NCBI GenBank assembly: GCA_034044135.1
Contig: CP139021.1
Location: forward strand, 7,106,001-7,170,000
Direction of reading: 5' to 3'
Origin: Flammeovirgaceae bacterium SG7u.111
GTDB lineage: Bacteria > Bacteroidota > Bacteroidia > Cytophagales > Flammeovirgaceae
Length of the DNA stretch: 64,000 nucleotides
Made by a program: the position numbers and the translations under genes. Shown one piece after another: positions 1-8,058 of this stretch; position 1 is the first letter of the stretch; the number at the start of each line of letters is the position of its first letter. The notes under the pieces were generated by a model that did not search any database, was not told where the DNA came from, and was given only the letters and a program-made list of their open reading frames with translations.

Positions 1-892
1 CATTCACCAATACTTTTCCCCTATCGTGCGCTACACCTACATCTTCCAAGCCAATGTTTTCAATATTGGTAGTTACACCTACTGCAGAAAGAACAATGTC
101 ACACTCTATGGTAAACTCGTCGCCACCTTTGTTTGGCTTAACTGTAACTACACAACCTTCGCCTGATTTATCAACATTGGTAACCGAAGCGTTGGTATGG
201 ATTTTCATTCCTGATTTCTTGAAGCTGCGTTCCAATTGCTTAGAAACATCTATGTCTTCGTTAGGAACTATATTTGGCAAGTATTCTACTATGATCACCT
301 CAGTGCCAATTGAGTTGTAGAAATAGGCAAACTCGACACCGATAGCTCCTGAACCCATCACAACCATTTTCTTAGGCTGCTTCTCCAACGTCATTGCTTT
401 GCGGTAGCCAATGATCTTCTCATTGTCAATTTCCAAACCTGGCAATTCCTTAGAGCGACCTCCAGTAGCCAAAATGATATTGTCAGCTTCGTAAACAGTT
501 TTAGATCCGTCCGCAGCTTCTACTTCAACAGACTTACCTGTTTTGATTTTACCGTATCCGAGAAGTTTCTCTATTTTATTCTTCTTGAACAAAAACTCGA
601 TGCCTTTGCTCATTCCACCGGCTACATCACGGCTTCTTTTTACCATTGCGCCAAAATCGGCCGTAGCATCTTTTACTTCAATACCATAATCTTTTGCGTG
701 CTGGATATATTCAAATACTTGCGCACTCTTCAACAACGCTTTGGTAGGAATACAGCCCCAGTTAAGGCAGATACCACCAATCTCGGCTTTTTCGACTATT
801 CCTACTTTCATTCCCAGCTGGGATGCCCTGATAGCAGCAACATAGCCACCTGGACCACTCCCTATCACTATCAAATCAAATTTTGATGACAT
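1..892 (-). CDS. lpdA: dihydrolipoyl dehydrogenase (E3), N-terminal 297 residues
   Basis: FAD-dependent E3 subunit that reoxidises lipoamide in the 2-oxoacid dehydrogenase complexes and makes NADH. The gene runs off the left window edge, so about the last third is missing (family length about 465 residues). The N-terminus has the FAD-binding GSGPGGYVAA, followed by the redox-active disulfide in CLNWGCIPTK. A second Rossmann motif, MGSGAIGVEFA, for NAD lies further in. The ATG at 892-890 gives the usual short start (MSSKFDLIVIG). A -7-like TAGATTTG lies at 945-938 on the minus strand, about 45 bases upstream, but without a clear TTG at -33. Family assignment is secure; which complex it serves cannot be seen here. 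Confidence 0.95.
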   Translation of the reverse strand, partial: MSSKFDLIVIGSGPGGYVAAIRASQLGMKVGIVEKAEIGGICLNWGCIPTKALLKSAQVFEYIQHAKDYGIEVKDATADFGAMVKRSRDVAGGMSKGIEFLFKKNKIEKLLGYGKIKTGKSVEVEAADGSKTVYEADNIILATGGRSKELPGLEIDNEKIIGYRKAMTLEKQPKKMVVMGSGAIGVEFAYFYNSIGTEVIIVEYLPNIVPNEDIDVSKQLERSFKKSGMKIHTNASVTNVDKSGEGCVVTVKPNKGGDEFTIECDIVLSAVGVTTNIENIGLEDVGVAHDRGKVLVN

Positions 893-1243
893 AAGGCTTA
901 TGGATTATATATGTTATTCTTCTGTTAAATTGTGCTGCAAATCTACACGATTAGATGAAAAAAACTGAAGGATGAAGTAGATAGTTGGAAGATTCGCATA
1001 GAACTGAGCTTTAATTCATTACCACAACCGTTACCGAAGGAGTTAATGCCTAAAAAAATCTTTAATTCTTTTTCAGAGGACTCTCTATTTTTAGAATAAT
1101 GAATATTTTCGTTTGTGCTTATTCATTTACTAAACCTCACAATCATCAGGTTCTTAAGATTAAAATTGAGATGAATACTATCCTTGTTATAAGATTTTAA
1201 ATGATTAGCACCCTCTTTCAATTCAACAGAACTAATATAGATT
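893..1243. other. intergenic region between lpdA and a small membrane protein gene
   Basis: This 351-base AT-rich gap separates divergent genes. On the minus strand it holds a TAGATTTG box (945-938) that fits the Bacteroidota -7 element and could drive lpdA. I see no RNA gene, repeat or convincing small ORF, and no clear promoter for the rightward gene. Confidence 0.5.
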
Positions 1244-1591
1244 ATGCCCCATTTTGATTTAGAATATTATTTGGAGAAAAGAAGAAAGGGCGTTCCCTTT
1301 TCAGAGATCAGGACAGAATTAAAAACCAAAGGGTTCGACGAGTTCGAAATAAAACTGCATATAAAAGAGCTGGATGATGCAGAACTCGAAACTGCAACGA
1401 CAAAATCTTATAAGGGAAGTGCAAAAGTATTTATGTACATGGGAATAGGCTTGATGACACTGGGAATTGGGATTACCTATTTTACGAAGCAGCTAAACTA
1501 TAGCCAGTATATCATGGCATATGGACCGGCTGTAGCAGGCATATTTTTATACATGTATGGAAGGACTAACCTGAAGAAAGCAAAAAAATGA
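1244..1591 (+). CDS. small hypothetical membrane protein, two TM helices
   Basis: Unrecognised 115-residue protein. The N-terminal half (about 1-60) is soluble, charged and helical, with a FSEIRTELKTKGF segment that resembles a short helix-turn unit. Two hydrophobic helices follow (about 64-82 and 90-106), and the protein ends with a lysine-rich tail. It probably sits in the inner membrane with the N-terminal domain in the cytoplasm. It is a single gene, convergent with rng across a shared palindromic terminator. No function is proposed. Confidence 0.7.
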   Translation: MPHFDLEYYLEKRRKGVPFSEIRTELKTKGFDEFEIKLHIKELDDAELETATTKSYKGSAKVFMYMGIGLMTLGIGITYFTKQLNYSQYIMAYGPAVAGIFLYMYGRTNLKKAKK

Positions 1592-1608
1592 TTTTGTAAA
1601 CAAAAAAA

Positions 1609-1632
1609 AGCCCCACGCCATGGCGTGGGGCT
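1609..1632. terminator. bidirectional intrinsic terminator
   Basis: A perfect 24-base palindrome (arms AGCCCCACGCCA and TGGCGTGGGGCT) is preceded by a run of A on the + strand. It sits between the stop of the small membrane protein gene (1591) and the stop of rng (1638). It fits best as the rng terminator, since the T-run follows on the minus strand, and may also stop the rightward transcript. Confidence 0.85.
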
Positions 1633-1637
1633 CACTA

Positions 1638-3188
1638 TTATAATTCGATAGGTTCGTGTCTATTGTTCAGGAAATGATATTCGGTCATCCCGAGAGATGA
1701 GTCTTTTATCATTTTGATCCATTTGTGGTACTTAAGCCACCACATTACCCTCTTAGACTTAATTCCTTTAGTAAAATATGCATGAAGATAAGGGTGCAAT
1801 GCAATGGTAATCCCTTTTTCATTTTGCTTGTCCAATATAAAATCTAGGTCGTTTTCAAGCCTGTCTGCTATATTGATAGCCGCATCAATTTTACCAGTAC
1901 CCATACAAGTTGGGCAAGTTTCTCTAGTTGCAATATTCAGCTCAGGTCTTACCCTTTGCCTTGTAATCTGCATCAACCCAAATTTGGTAAGTGGTAAGAT
2001 AGTGTACTTCGAACGATCAGTTTTCATCTCGGTCTTGATATGCTCATAAAGCTTACGTCTATGTTCAGCTTTTTTCATATCAATAAAGTCCACCACAATT
2101 ATTCCACCCATATCCCTAAGCCTAAGCTGTCGGGCGACTTCCGAAGCTGCTTGTTTGTTGACATTGAATGCGGTTGTTTCTTGGTCTGTTTCAGAGTTCG
2201 ACTTATTCCCGCTATTTACATCAACTACGTGCAGTGCTTCTGTGTGCTCAATTACTAAATAGCCGCCGCTTGGCAGACTAACAGTTTGTCCAAACAGCGA
2301 TTTAAGCTGTTTTTCAATTCCATATTGCTCAAATATCTTGGTTTTGCCGGTATAGTGCTTTACGATATTTTCTTTTTCAGGAGCAATTGTGCGGATGAAG
2401 CCTCTAATTTCTTCAAATGTGGAGATATCATCAACTGTTATGCTATCAAAGGATTCGTTAAGAATATCCCTTAGCATAGATTCAGCCCTATTCATTTCCC
2501 CAATCACCTTTTGGCGAGGTTTTGCTTTCACCAACGCACCTGCGCCAGCTTCCCATTTAGATACCAGATCACGAAGATCCCTATCGAGTTCGGAAACGGC
2601 TTTTCCTTCTGCTACAGTTCTGATGATTATGCCAAAATTATCTGGCTTAATAGAGGATATCAATCGAATCAACCTCTTTCGCTCTTGAGCATCAGCAACT
2701 TTTTTAGAGATATTTATCGAATTGGCAAATGGGACAAGCACCAAATATCTTCCTGCTATAGAAAGTTCGCAAGATAAGCGAGGACCTTTGGTTGATATTG
2801 GTTCTTTTACTACTTGTACGAGCACTCGATTATTAGGCTTGAATACTTCTGTAATTTTCCCCAGTTTATCTATTTGGGGCTCCATTCCAAAGCCTTTTAG
2901 GTTATGAGCGACTCCTCTTCCATTCTGCGATTGGCTGATGTATTTCTGAAGCGACCGGACATTGGGACCTAGATCAAGGTAATGCAAAAATGCATCTTTT
3001 TCGTACCCAACATCAATAAAGGCTGCGTTTAGCCCCGGCACCACTTTTCTTACAACGCCAAGATAAATATCCCCTACAGTGAATTTATTCTCCTGATTAT
3101 CGTAATGTAGCTCAACTAAGCTCTTGTTTTTTAAAAGAGCTATTCGGCCACCACTTTGAGTAGAATTGATAATTAATTCATTACTCAA
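1638..3188 (-). CDS. rng: ribonuclease G (Rne/Rng family)
   Basis: Single-strand endoribonuclease of the RNase E/G family, acting in rRNA maturation and mRNA decay. The 516 residues hold an S1 RNA-binding domain (about 38-125, TVGDIYLGVVRKVVPGLNAAF), the RNase-H-like and DNase-I-like catalytic core with metal-binding Asp323 (VVDVNSG) and Asp367 (IVVDFIDM), and the zinc-link CPTC at 425-428. It has no long C-terminal scaffold, so it is RNase G-like rather than E-like. The start is TTG at 3188: it gives the conserved MSNELIIN beginning, while the nearby ATG at 3181 is out of frame. It lies downstream of the HU, TPR and 29-residue genes in the same direction. Confidence 0.95.
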   Translation of the reverse strand: MSNELIINSTQSGGRIALLKNKSLVELHYDNQENKFTVGDIYLGVVRKVVPGLNAAFIDVGYEKDAFLHYLDLGPNVRSLQKYISQSQNGRGVAHNLKGFGMEPQIDKLGKITEVFKPNNRVLVQVVKEPISTKGPRLSCELSIAGRYLVLVPFANSINISKKVADAQERKRLIRLISSIKPDNFGIIIRTVAEGKAVSELDRDLRDLVSKWEAGAGALVKAKPRQKVIGEMNRAESMLRDILNESFDSITVDDISTFEEIRGFIRTIAPEKENIVKHYTGKTKIFEQYGIEKQLKSLFGQTVSLPSGGYLVIEHTEALHVVDVNSGNKSNSETDQETTAFNVNKQAASEVARQLRLRDMGGIIVVDFIDMKKAEHRRKLYEHIKTEMKTDRSKYTILPLTKFGLMQITRQRVRPELNIATRETCPTCMGTGKIDAAINIADRLENDLDFILDKQNEKGITIALHPYLHAYFTKGIKSKRVMWWLKYHKWIKMIKDSSLGMTEYHFLNNRHEPIEL

Positions 3189-3316
3189 TTTTTTAGTGTT
3201 TTAGTGATATTAATTTTTTCTGTATACCTGCATATAAGCATCAAAGATTTCAAATATGTAGGCAAAGGAGTTAAGGCATAAATTAATAACAATTACCATA
3301 ACCTCCATACACCACA

Positions 3317-3336
3317 GCCCCGGCAAAAGCCGAGGC
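3317..3336 (-). other. GC-rich hairpin downstream of the 29-residue gene
   Basis: GCCCCGGC-AAAA-GCCGAGGC forms an 8-bp stem with one mismatch and an AAAA/TTTT loop, and stands out against AT-rich surroundings. It lies 28 bases past the stop of the small basic peptide gene and 128 bases before rng. There is no T-run on the minus strand, so it is a weak terminator candidate, or an mRNA end or processing structure. Confidence 0.35.
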
Positions 3337-3364
3337 GTCGGTGTTAGCTAATACTCTACTCAGA

Positions 3365-3454
3365 CTACTTTTTCTTGTGTCTGTTTTTTCTTAGTCTTTT
3401 CTTACGCTTGTGCGTCGAGATCTTATGTCTTTTTCTTTTCTTACCGCAAGGCAT
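3365..3454 (-). CDS. 29-residue AURKAIP1/COX24-type basic ribosomal peptide
   Basis: Tiny ORF starting ATG at 3454 and ending TAG at 3365. It encodes 29 residues, of which roughly two thirds are Lys, Arg or His (MPCGKKRKRHK..., ending KNRHKKK). This matches the small Bacteroidota proteins of the AURKAIP1/COX24 family, related to mitoribosomal mS38 and to the tiny eL41/bS22-type peptides that sit near the decoding centre. It lies in the same direction as HU and TPR upstream and rng downstream. The composition and near-universal MPxGKKRKRHK start make it a real gene; the ribosomal role rests on family knowledge. Confidence 0.85.
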   Translation of the reverse strand: MPCGKKRKRHKISTHKRKKRLRKNRHKKK

Positions 3455-3515
3455 AGTCTTAAATGTTTAATGTTTTAAAAATTATTTTAAATTCCATAAG
3501 TAACAGCAAGCGCCA

Positions 3516-4334
3516 CTACTTTATTTCTTTAATATACGCTTCAACAGACTGGAGCACTTGAGGGTTGGTCTCAACCGCTTTCACATGCTCAAACCTTTCC
3601 AACGCCTTCTGCTCACTCCCTGTTTCCAAATAACTCACACCCAAATAAAAGTGTGCTTGAGTATTTTCAGGTTCTAGTTCTATGAGTTTTTCAAAACGCT
3701 CAACAGCCCTATCAAACTGTCCCGACTGCATCGAGAGCATACCTAGATTGTAAATAGCCAACTTATTTTCAGGGTTTTTGCCCAATACTTCACGTATTTT
3801 CAATATTCCCTGCATCGGATTATCACCCGATACATAAGTAACACCAATTTTCACCTCTAAGTCTTCATTTGGCTCAATTTCCAATGCCCGTTGGTAGTAC
3901 TCTCGCACCTTCACTCCTAACTTATCTGTTTTTTCCTTGCTCATCGCAAAAGAAAAAGCGTCGAAGTAAGCATCACCTGCTAAAATACTGTTGGCAAGTG
4001 AAGGATACTCATTTGCAAACTGACCTGCATATATTGCTGCACTGTCATAGAGATTGAAAGACTTAAACTCGTCCATTAATTCTGTCAGCTGCTCTAGCTT
4101 CTGTGCTTCAGAAGTAGCTTCCCGAAATAATGCCTTGTGCTCGTTCATGTGCGCCGCTTGCTCCTCTGGAATATCAGTCGAATGCATATCGGTCACCTCT
4201 TCGCCCCCTCCGCTTACATCTGATACAGATGCGGTTTGCGCTGGCTCGTTTTCTACAACTACCCTAGGTAGGAAATATAGCCCAACAGTTGCTAGTATAG
4301 CAATTGAAAGAATAATATACCTAATGTTAGGCAT
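3516..4334 (-). CDS. TPR-repeat protein with N-terminal membrane anchor
   Basis: The 272-residue protein has a hydrophobic N-terminal segment (about 5-24, IRYIILSIAILATVGLYFLP) acting as a signal anchor. An Asp/Glu-rich linker follows, then tetratricopeptide repeats in the C-terminal half (for example around NKLAIYNLGMLSMQSGQFDRA and NTQAHFYLGVSYLETGSEQK, about 190-255). It probably faces the periplasm and scaffolds protein contacts. Its ATG is only 6 bases after the HU stop, so the two are almost certainly cotranscribed. Partner unknown. Confidence 0.8.
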   Translation of the reverse strand: MPNIRYIILSIAILATVGLYFLPRVVVENEPAQTASVSDVSGGGEEVTDMHSTDIPEEQAAHMNEHKALFREATSEAQKLEQLTELMDEFKSFNLYDSAAIYAGQFANEYPSLANSILAGDAYFDAFSFAMSKEKTDKLGVKVREYYQRALEIEPNEDLEVKIGVTYVSGDNPMQGILKIREVLGKNPENKLAIYNLGMLSMQSGQFDRAVERFEKLIELEPENTQAHFYLGVSYLETGSEQKALERFEHVKAVETNPQVLQSVEAYIKEIK

Positions 4335-4340
4335 CAGTTC

Positions 4341-4643
4341 TTACTGATTAGCTAACTTAACTTTTTCGCTATTTTTCACCTTCTCAACAAATGTTTTTGA
4401 AGGTTTGAAGCTAGGCACATAGTGTTCTGCAATCACAATAGATTTGTTTTTGGAGATATCACGCCCGATTTTGCTAGCTCTTCTTTTGTTCACGAAACTT
4501 CCAAAACCTCTAACATAAATATTCTCACCTTCAGACATTTTGGTTTTAACTACCTTAAAAAATGCTTCTACTGTGGCGGTTACATCGCCTTTATCTATTC
4601 CCGTCTGGTTGGCTATCTCAGCGATAACTTCTGCTTTAGTCAC
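4341..4643 (-). CDS. HU/IHF-family DNA-binding protein
   Basis: Nucleoid-associated protein that bends and compacts DNA as a dimer. The 100 residues cover the complete HU fold: helices in 1-40 (KAEVIAEIANQTGIDKGDV), the DNA-wrapping arms around GFGSFVNKRRASKIGRD (45-65), and a short Lys-rich C-terminal extension. The start is GTG at 4643, giving the standard TKAEV N-terminus. A good promoter (TTG-N20-TAAATTTG) lies upstream at 4733-4703. It is first in a leftward operon with the TPR protein. Confidence 0.93.
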   Translation of the reverse strand: MTKAEVIAEIANQTGIDKGDVTATVEAFFKVVKTKMSEGENIYVRGFGSFVNKRRASKIGRDISKNKSIVIAEHYVPSFKPSKTFVEKVKNSEKVKLANQ

Positions 4644-4975
4644 GTCTTTTTTAGGATTTAAGTTTATAATACTCTAATTATCAACAAGATTGAAAAGGAG
4701 TGCAAATTTATACCTTCAATTCCCAATTAGCAAGCTTCCTGAAAATATTCATTTATGCTGGTTGTATAATTGGTTGAAGGTCTGCAACTAACGTAAAATT
4801 ACGTTTGAATCTGCAAAGATAGTTTTATAATCAACACTACCACATCAAGACAAAATAATATTTTGAATAATTCCACTCTAAAGTTCTATTATTCTTGCAA
4901 AAACCACTCAATATAAATGGCTATAACAGAGTATTTTTTGTATATTAAACTTGTTTTTTTTCAAAAAGAAAGTCC
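4644..4975. other. divergent intergenic region between the HU and HhH genes
   Basis: This 332-base AT-rich spacer contains the HU promoter (4703-4733, minus strand). Near 4936 on the + strand there is a loose TATTTTTTG, one base too long for the -7 consensus, that could serve the rightward gene. No ORF, RNA gene or repeat is visible. Confidence 0.5.
4703..4733 (-). promoter_or_regulatory. Bacteroidota-type promoter of the HU operon
   Basis: Minus-strand -33 TTG (4733-4731), 20-base spacer, -7 TAAATTTG (4710-4703). This matches the known Bacteroidota sigma-A consensus TTG / TAnnTTTG. The predicted transcript starts about 55 bases before the GTG start. Confidence 0.7.
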
Positions 4976-5902
4976 ATGAGAAAGTTAAAAATCTACCTAA
5001 AAGAGACATTTGGTTTTTCTGAAGCCGAAAGCAAAGGCTTTATCGTGCTTATGCTACTCGTATTTTTGGCCACTCTCGCCCCCATATCTGTCCAACTTTA
5101 TTTGCCTCCACAAGAAATTGATAGAAGCCAAGATATTGCCCTCTTAAATAAACTTGTAAAAGAGCTACAAGCTCCTGAAAAAACAGGCAAGGTTCTTCCT
5201 GCTCAAAAAGAAATTCCCAAAACTCAAGCTGCCCGGCCAGAACCTTTTGATCCAAATGTAGCCACAGTTCAAAAAATGACTTCGGTAGGAATACCCAAAT
5301 ACCTTGCTGAAAGGATCGAAAAATATCGCTCAAAAGGCGGAAGTTTCAGGAAAAAATCAGACATAAAAAAGATTTACGGGTTTTCGGATGAGCTTTATGA
5401 ACAACTATCTCCTTATATACTAATAGAAGCATCAGCTCCAAAAACGCCAAAAAAGGTCGCTGACAGCAAACCGACTCCAAAAAAAGAGAAAGAGGAATTG
5501 TGGTTCGATATCAATACCGCCGACACTACACAGCTCAAAAAAGTGAGGGGCATTGGAAGCGTGCTATCTGCCCGAATTATAAAATTCAGAGATAAACTTG
5601 GAGGCTTTCACGCTACAGAGCAACTTTCAGAAGTATACGGATTGAAACCGGAAGTGCAGAAAGAACTAATAAAGGTAAGTTATGTGGCAGATGAGTTTGA
5701 AGTAGCAAAGGTCAAAATAAATAAGGCGAGCGCCCAAGAGCTCATGCAGCATTCGTACATAGGGAAGAAGTCTGCTTGGGCAATTTTTAATTATCGCAAA
5801 AAGAATGGAGGTTTTTCGAGCATCGAAGACCTCAAAAAAGTAGAAGTATTGGAAGAAGGTGTTGCCGAAAAGTTAGCGCCATACCTAGATTTTGAGCTTT
5901 AA
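4976..5902 (+). CDS. membrane-anchored protein with three ComEA-type helix-hairpin-helix repeats
   Basis: The 308-residue protein has a cytoplasmic N-terminus, one TM helix (about 23-43, GFIVLMLLVFLATLAPISV), a linker, then three ComEA-like HhH units. They begin near FDPNVATVQKM (about 93), FDINTADTTQLKKVRGIG (about 178) and INKASAQELMQHSYIGKK (about 249), each ending in a GG[SF]F...L..[IV]YG-like turn. ComEA HhH domains bind double-stranded DNA in the periplasm during uptake. Three tandem copies are more than the usual one or two, but such multi-HhH proteins are common in Bacteroidota. A DNA-uptake role is inference only; no com genes are adjacent. Confidence 0.8.
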   Translation: MRKLKIYLKETFGFSEAESKGFIVLMLLVFLATLAPISVQLYLPPQEIDRSQDIALLNKLVKELQAPEKTGKVLPAQKEIPKTQAARPEPFDPNVATVQKMTSVGIPKYLAERIEKYRSKGGSFRKKSDIKKIYGFSDELYEQLSPYILIEASAPKTPKKVADSKPTPKKEKEELWFDINTADTTQLKKVRGIGSVLSARIIKFRDKLGGFHATEQLSEVYGLKPEVQKELIKVSYVADEFEVAKVKINKASAQELMQHSYIGKKSAWAIFNYRKKNGGFSSIEDLKKVEVLEEGVAEKLAPYLDFEL

Positions 5903-6219
5903 AGTAGAGTTATACAGACTATACCCAGCTTATTTTTTAGGGTTTTCTTTTCACTTTACTCAAAAAATCACTTATTTTTCGCCAAATCTTAGACATTTCA
6001 CAAATAGATATTCCTATAAACTAACTGAAAAACAAAAAGTTGAACATTCAATCTTTACTGTTTTTGTGAAAGGAATATTCCCATTCTACTAAATTCTATA
6101 CAATCCTGCACCTAGAAAACATTGTGAATGTATATTCTACTGAAACTCGCATTTACATTTTATTTATTCCACATTCTTACCAAAAGAAAGAACTCTTTTA
6201 ACACCCTAAATTATTTATT

Positions 6220-6999
6220 ATGAAAACATTTCAACTATTATGTATCACTCTAGCTATGCTTGTAGCCTCTTCTTGCGTGCCTAAGAAAGAACACGAGCAG
6301 CTCAAAAGTGAGCTGGATGCCATGAGGGAAACAATGGACGAAAGAGATGGGCTAATCTCCGAAATGGATGGAAAAATGGACTCTATTGGCATTTTGCTTG
6401 ATTCTATTGAGGTTGCCGAAGAAAGTATAGTATTGAACTTGGAGCAAGGTATTCCATATGATGACTATGTATCCAGGCTTGCCAAAATCCAAGATTATAT
6501 GCAGCGCACCAACCAAGAGCTTTCCGATATGGAAAATGCCTTGGTCAAAAGCAACTCGAACAACAAAGTTTATCAGAAAATGATAGCCAACTACAAAAGA
6601 ATAGTTGCTGAAAAAGATGCTACTATCACACAGCTAAATGAAAAAATAGCAACGTACGAGCAAGAAAAAGAAGCGTTGGTAAAAACAGTTGACTTGCAAA
6701 ACGATGAACTCGATGCGCTGCAGCGTGTGGTAGAACAAAAGGAAAAAGAAATAATTACAACTAATGAAGAATTAGACTCTACTCAGGTTGAAAGTACAAA
6801 AGCTGCTGCTCAAAAATATTTTGCCTTGGGCCAATCTACCGAAGAACTAGCCAGCAAAACCAGCAGTTTGTTCAACAGCAAGAAGAAAAAGGCTTACTAC
6901 AGAAAAGCGCACGATTACTATAAGCAAGCATTTGAACTTGATGGGGAACTGACAGACGCCTTCAAGAAAATGGAAGAACTTAGCGAGAAAATTCAATAG
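6220..6999 (+). CDS. coiled-coil lipoprotein
   Basis: The 259 residues begin with a lipoprotein signal (lipobox LVASSC, lipidated Cys about 19). A long heptad-rich coiled coil follows (about 25-195, Glu/Lys/Asp-rich), then a short TPR-like end (AHDYYKQAFELDGELTDAFKKMEEL, read as a helical pair). It would be tethered to the outer or inner membrane facing the periplasm. It stands alone and is convergent with ispH across a shared hairpin terminator. No specific function is recognisable. Confidence 0.8.
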   Translation: MKTFQLLCITLAMLVASSCVPKKEHEQLKSELDAMRETMDERDGLISEMDGKMDSIGILLDSIEVAEESIVLNLEQGIPYDDYVSRLAKIQDYMQRTNQELSDMENALVKSNSNNKVYQKMIANYKRIVAEKDATITQLNEKIATYEQEKEALVKTVDLQNDELDALQRVVEQKEKEIITTNEELDSTQVESTKAAAQKYFALGQSTEELASKTSSLFNSKKKKAYYRKAHDYYKQAFELDGELTDAFKKMEELSEKIQ

Positions 7000-7021
7000 A
7001 CAAATTCTTGAAAAAAAAGAG

Positions 7022-7045
7022 AGAGCTGCTCATTAGGGCAGCTCT
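7022..7045. terminator. intrinsic terminator shared by lipoprotein gene and ispH
   Basis: Stem AGAGCTGC / GCAGCTCT with an 8-base loop. It is flanked by A-run and T-run on opposite sides, so it can work in both directions. It lies in the 47 bases between the two convergent stops. Confidence 0.85.
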
Positions 7046-7046
7046 T

Positions 7047-7931
7047 TTACATTTGGAGTAATTTGTCCCTCACTTCTTCCATAAGCCACATGGGCGTAGA
7101 TGTAGCTCCACAGATTCCAATAGTATCGTTAGGGGAAAACCAAGAAGCATCCAGCTCTTCTTTATTGGATATGAAATAAGAATGTGTATTTACGCTCTTG
7201 CAGATACTGTACAACACCTTCCCATTAGAAGACTTAGTACCCGACACAAATACGACTTTATCAAACCTTTTGGCAAATTCGTGAAGTATCTTATCTCGGT
7301 TTGATACTTGGCGGCAAATGGTATCATTGGCATTCACCTCTATTCCCGCACCTATTAATCTATTTTTTATTTCGTAAAAAGTCTCGGTGCTCTTAGTCGT
7401 TTGGCTATAGAGGGTAATATTTTTAGGCAAGTTCTCAATATCCAACTCGTCAATATTTTGAAAAACGACTGCATTATTACTTGTCTGAGCCATGAGCCCT
7501 ACTACCTCCGCATGACCATGCTTTCCGTAGATATAAATATTTTCCTCCTTATCGTACGAAGATTTTATCCTGTTTTGGAGCTTGAGTACTACTGGGCATG
7601 AAGCATCGATAAGCTCAAGATTGTTTTCCATGCCTATCCTATAAGTAGAAGCAGGTTCGCCATGAGCCCTTATCAGAACTTTCTCTCCGTTTATTGAATA
7701 CAAATCATCATGGTTGATGATTCTTAGCCCTAGTTTTTGGAGACGCTTTACCTCTTCATCATTATGTACAATATCACCCAAACAATACAATACCCCATCC
7801 TCCTTAAGGATTTCCTCAGCCATTTCGATGGCGTAAACCACACCAAAACAGAAGCCAGAATCTTGGTCTATAGTAACATCTAAGTTGTACATTTTTTGCT
7901 TTGTGAAAATGCTTTCTTTATACGGATACAA
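7047..7931 (-). CDS. ispH: 4-hydroxy-3-methylbut-2-enyl diphosphate reductase
   Basis: Last enzyme of the non-mevalonate (MEP) pathway: reduces HMBPP to IPP and DMAPP using a 4Fe-4S cluster. The three cluster cysteines are visible in SGFCFGVV (about 28), DASCPVVLK and GICGATSTP near the C-terminus; the substrate-binding histidines lie in GEPAS/RAHGE and GHAEVVG. YSQTTKS matches the conserved TQTT region. The longest frame starts at 7931, but homologues usually begin just before VTIDxDSGFCFGV, so the ATG at 7892 (MYNLDVTID) may be the true start, giving 281 residues. Confidence 0.94.
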   Translation of the reverse strand: MYPYKESIFTKQKMYNLDVTIDQDSGFCFGVVYAIEMAEEILKEDGVLYCLGDIVHNDEEVKRLQKLGLRIINHDDLYSINGEKVLIRAHGEPASTYRIGMENNLELIDASCPVVLKLQNRIKSSYDKEENIYIYGKHGHAEVVGLMAQTSNNAVVFQNIDELDIENLPKNITLYSQTTKSTETFYEIKNRLIGAGIEVNANDTICRQVSNRDKILHEFAKRFDKVVFVSGTKSSNGKVLYSICKSVNTHSYFISNKEELDASWFSPNDTIGICGATSTPMWLMEEVRDKLLQM

Positions 7932-8004
7932 ATTATCTTATTTTCTTCAGATAACCTAACGTAAAAGTTTTTGTTTAAACAAAACAACAAAATAGTAAAA
8001 CAAA

Positions 8005-8032
8005 AACCCGCTCTTCCTAAGAAAAGCGGGTT
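8005..8032 (-). terminator. intrinsic terminator of pheS
   Basis: Stem AACCCGCT / AGCGGGTT with a 12-base loop, followed on the minus strand by a T-rich run. It lies 26 bases past the pheS stop. Confidence 0.8.
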
Positions 8033-8058
8033 CTGAAAGCTCATATAAATTCGCTTGC

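Noticed and set aside
5892-6092. 66-codon + strand frame after the HhH gene
   Set aside because: Overlaps the HhH stop, no homology, composition of chance AT-rich DNA.
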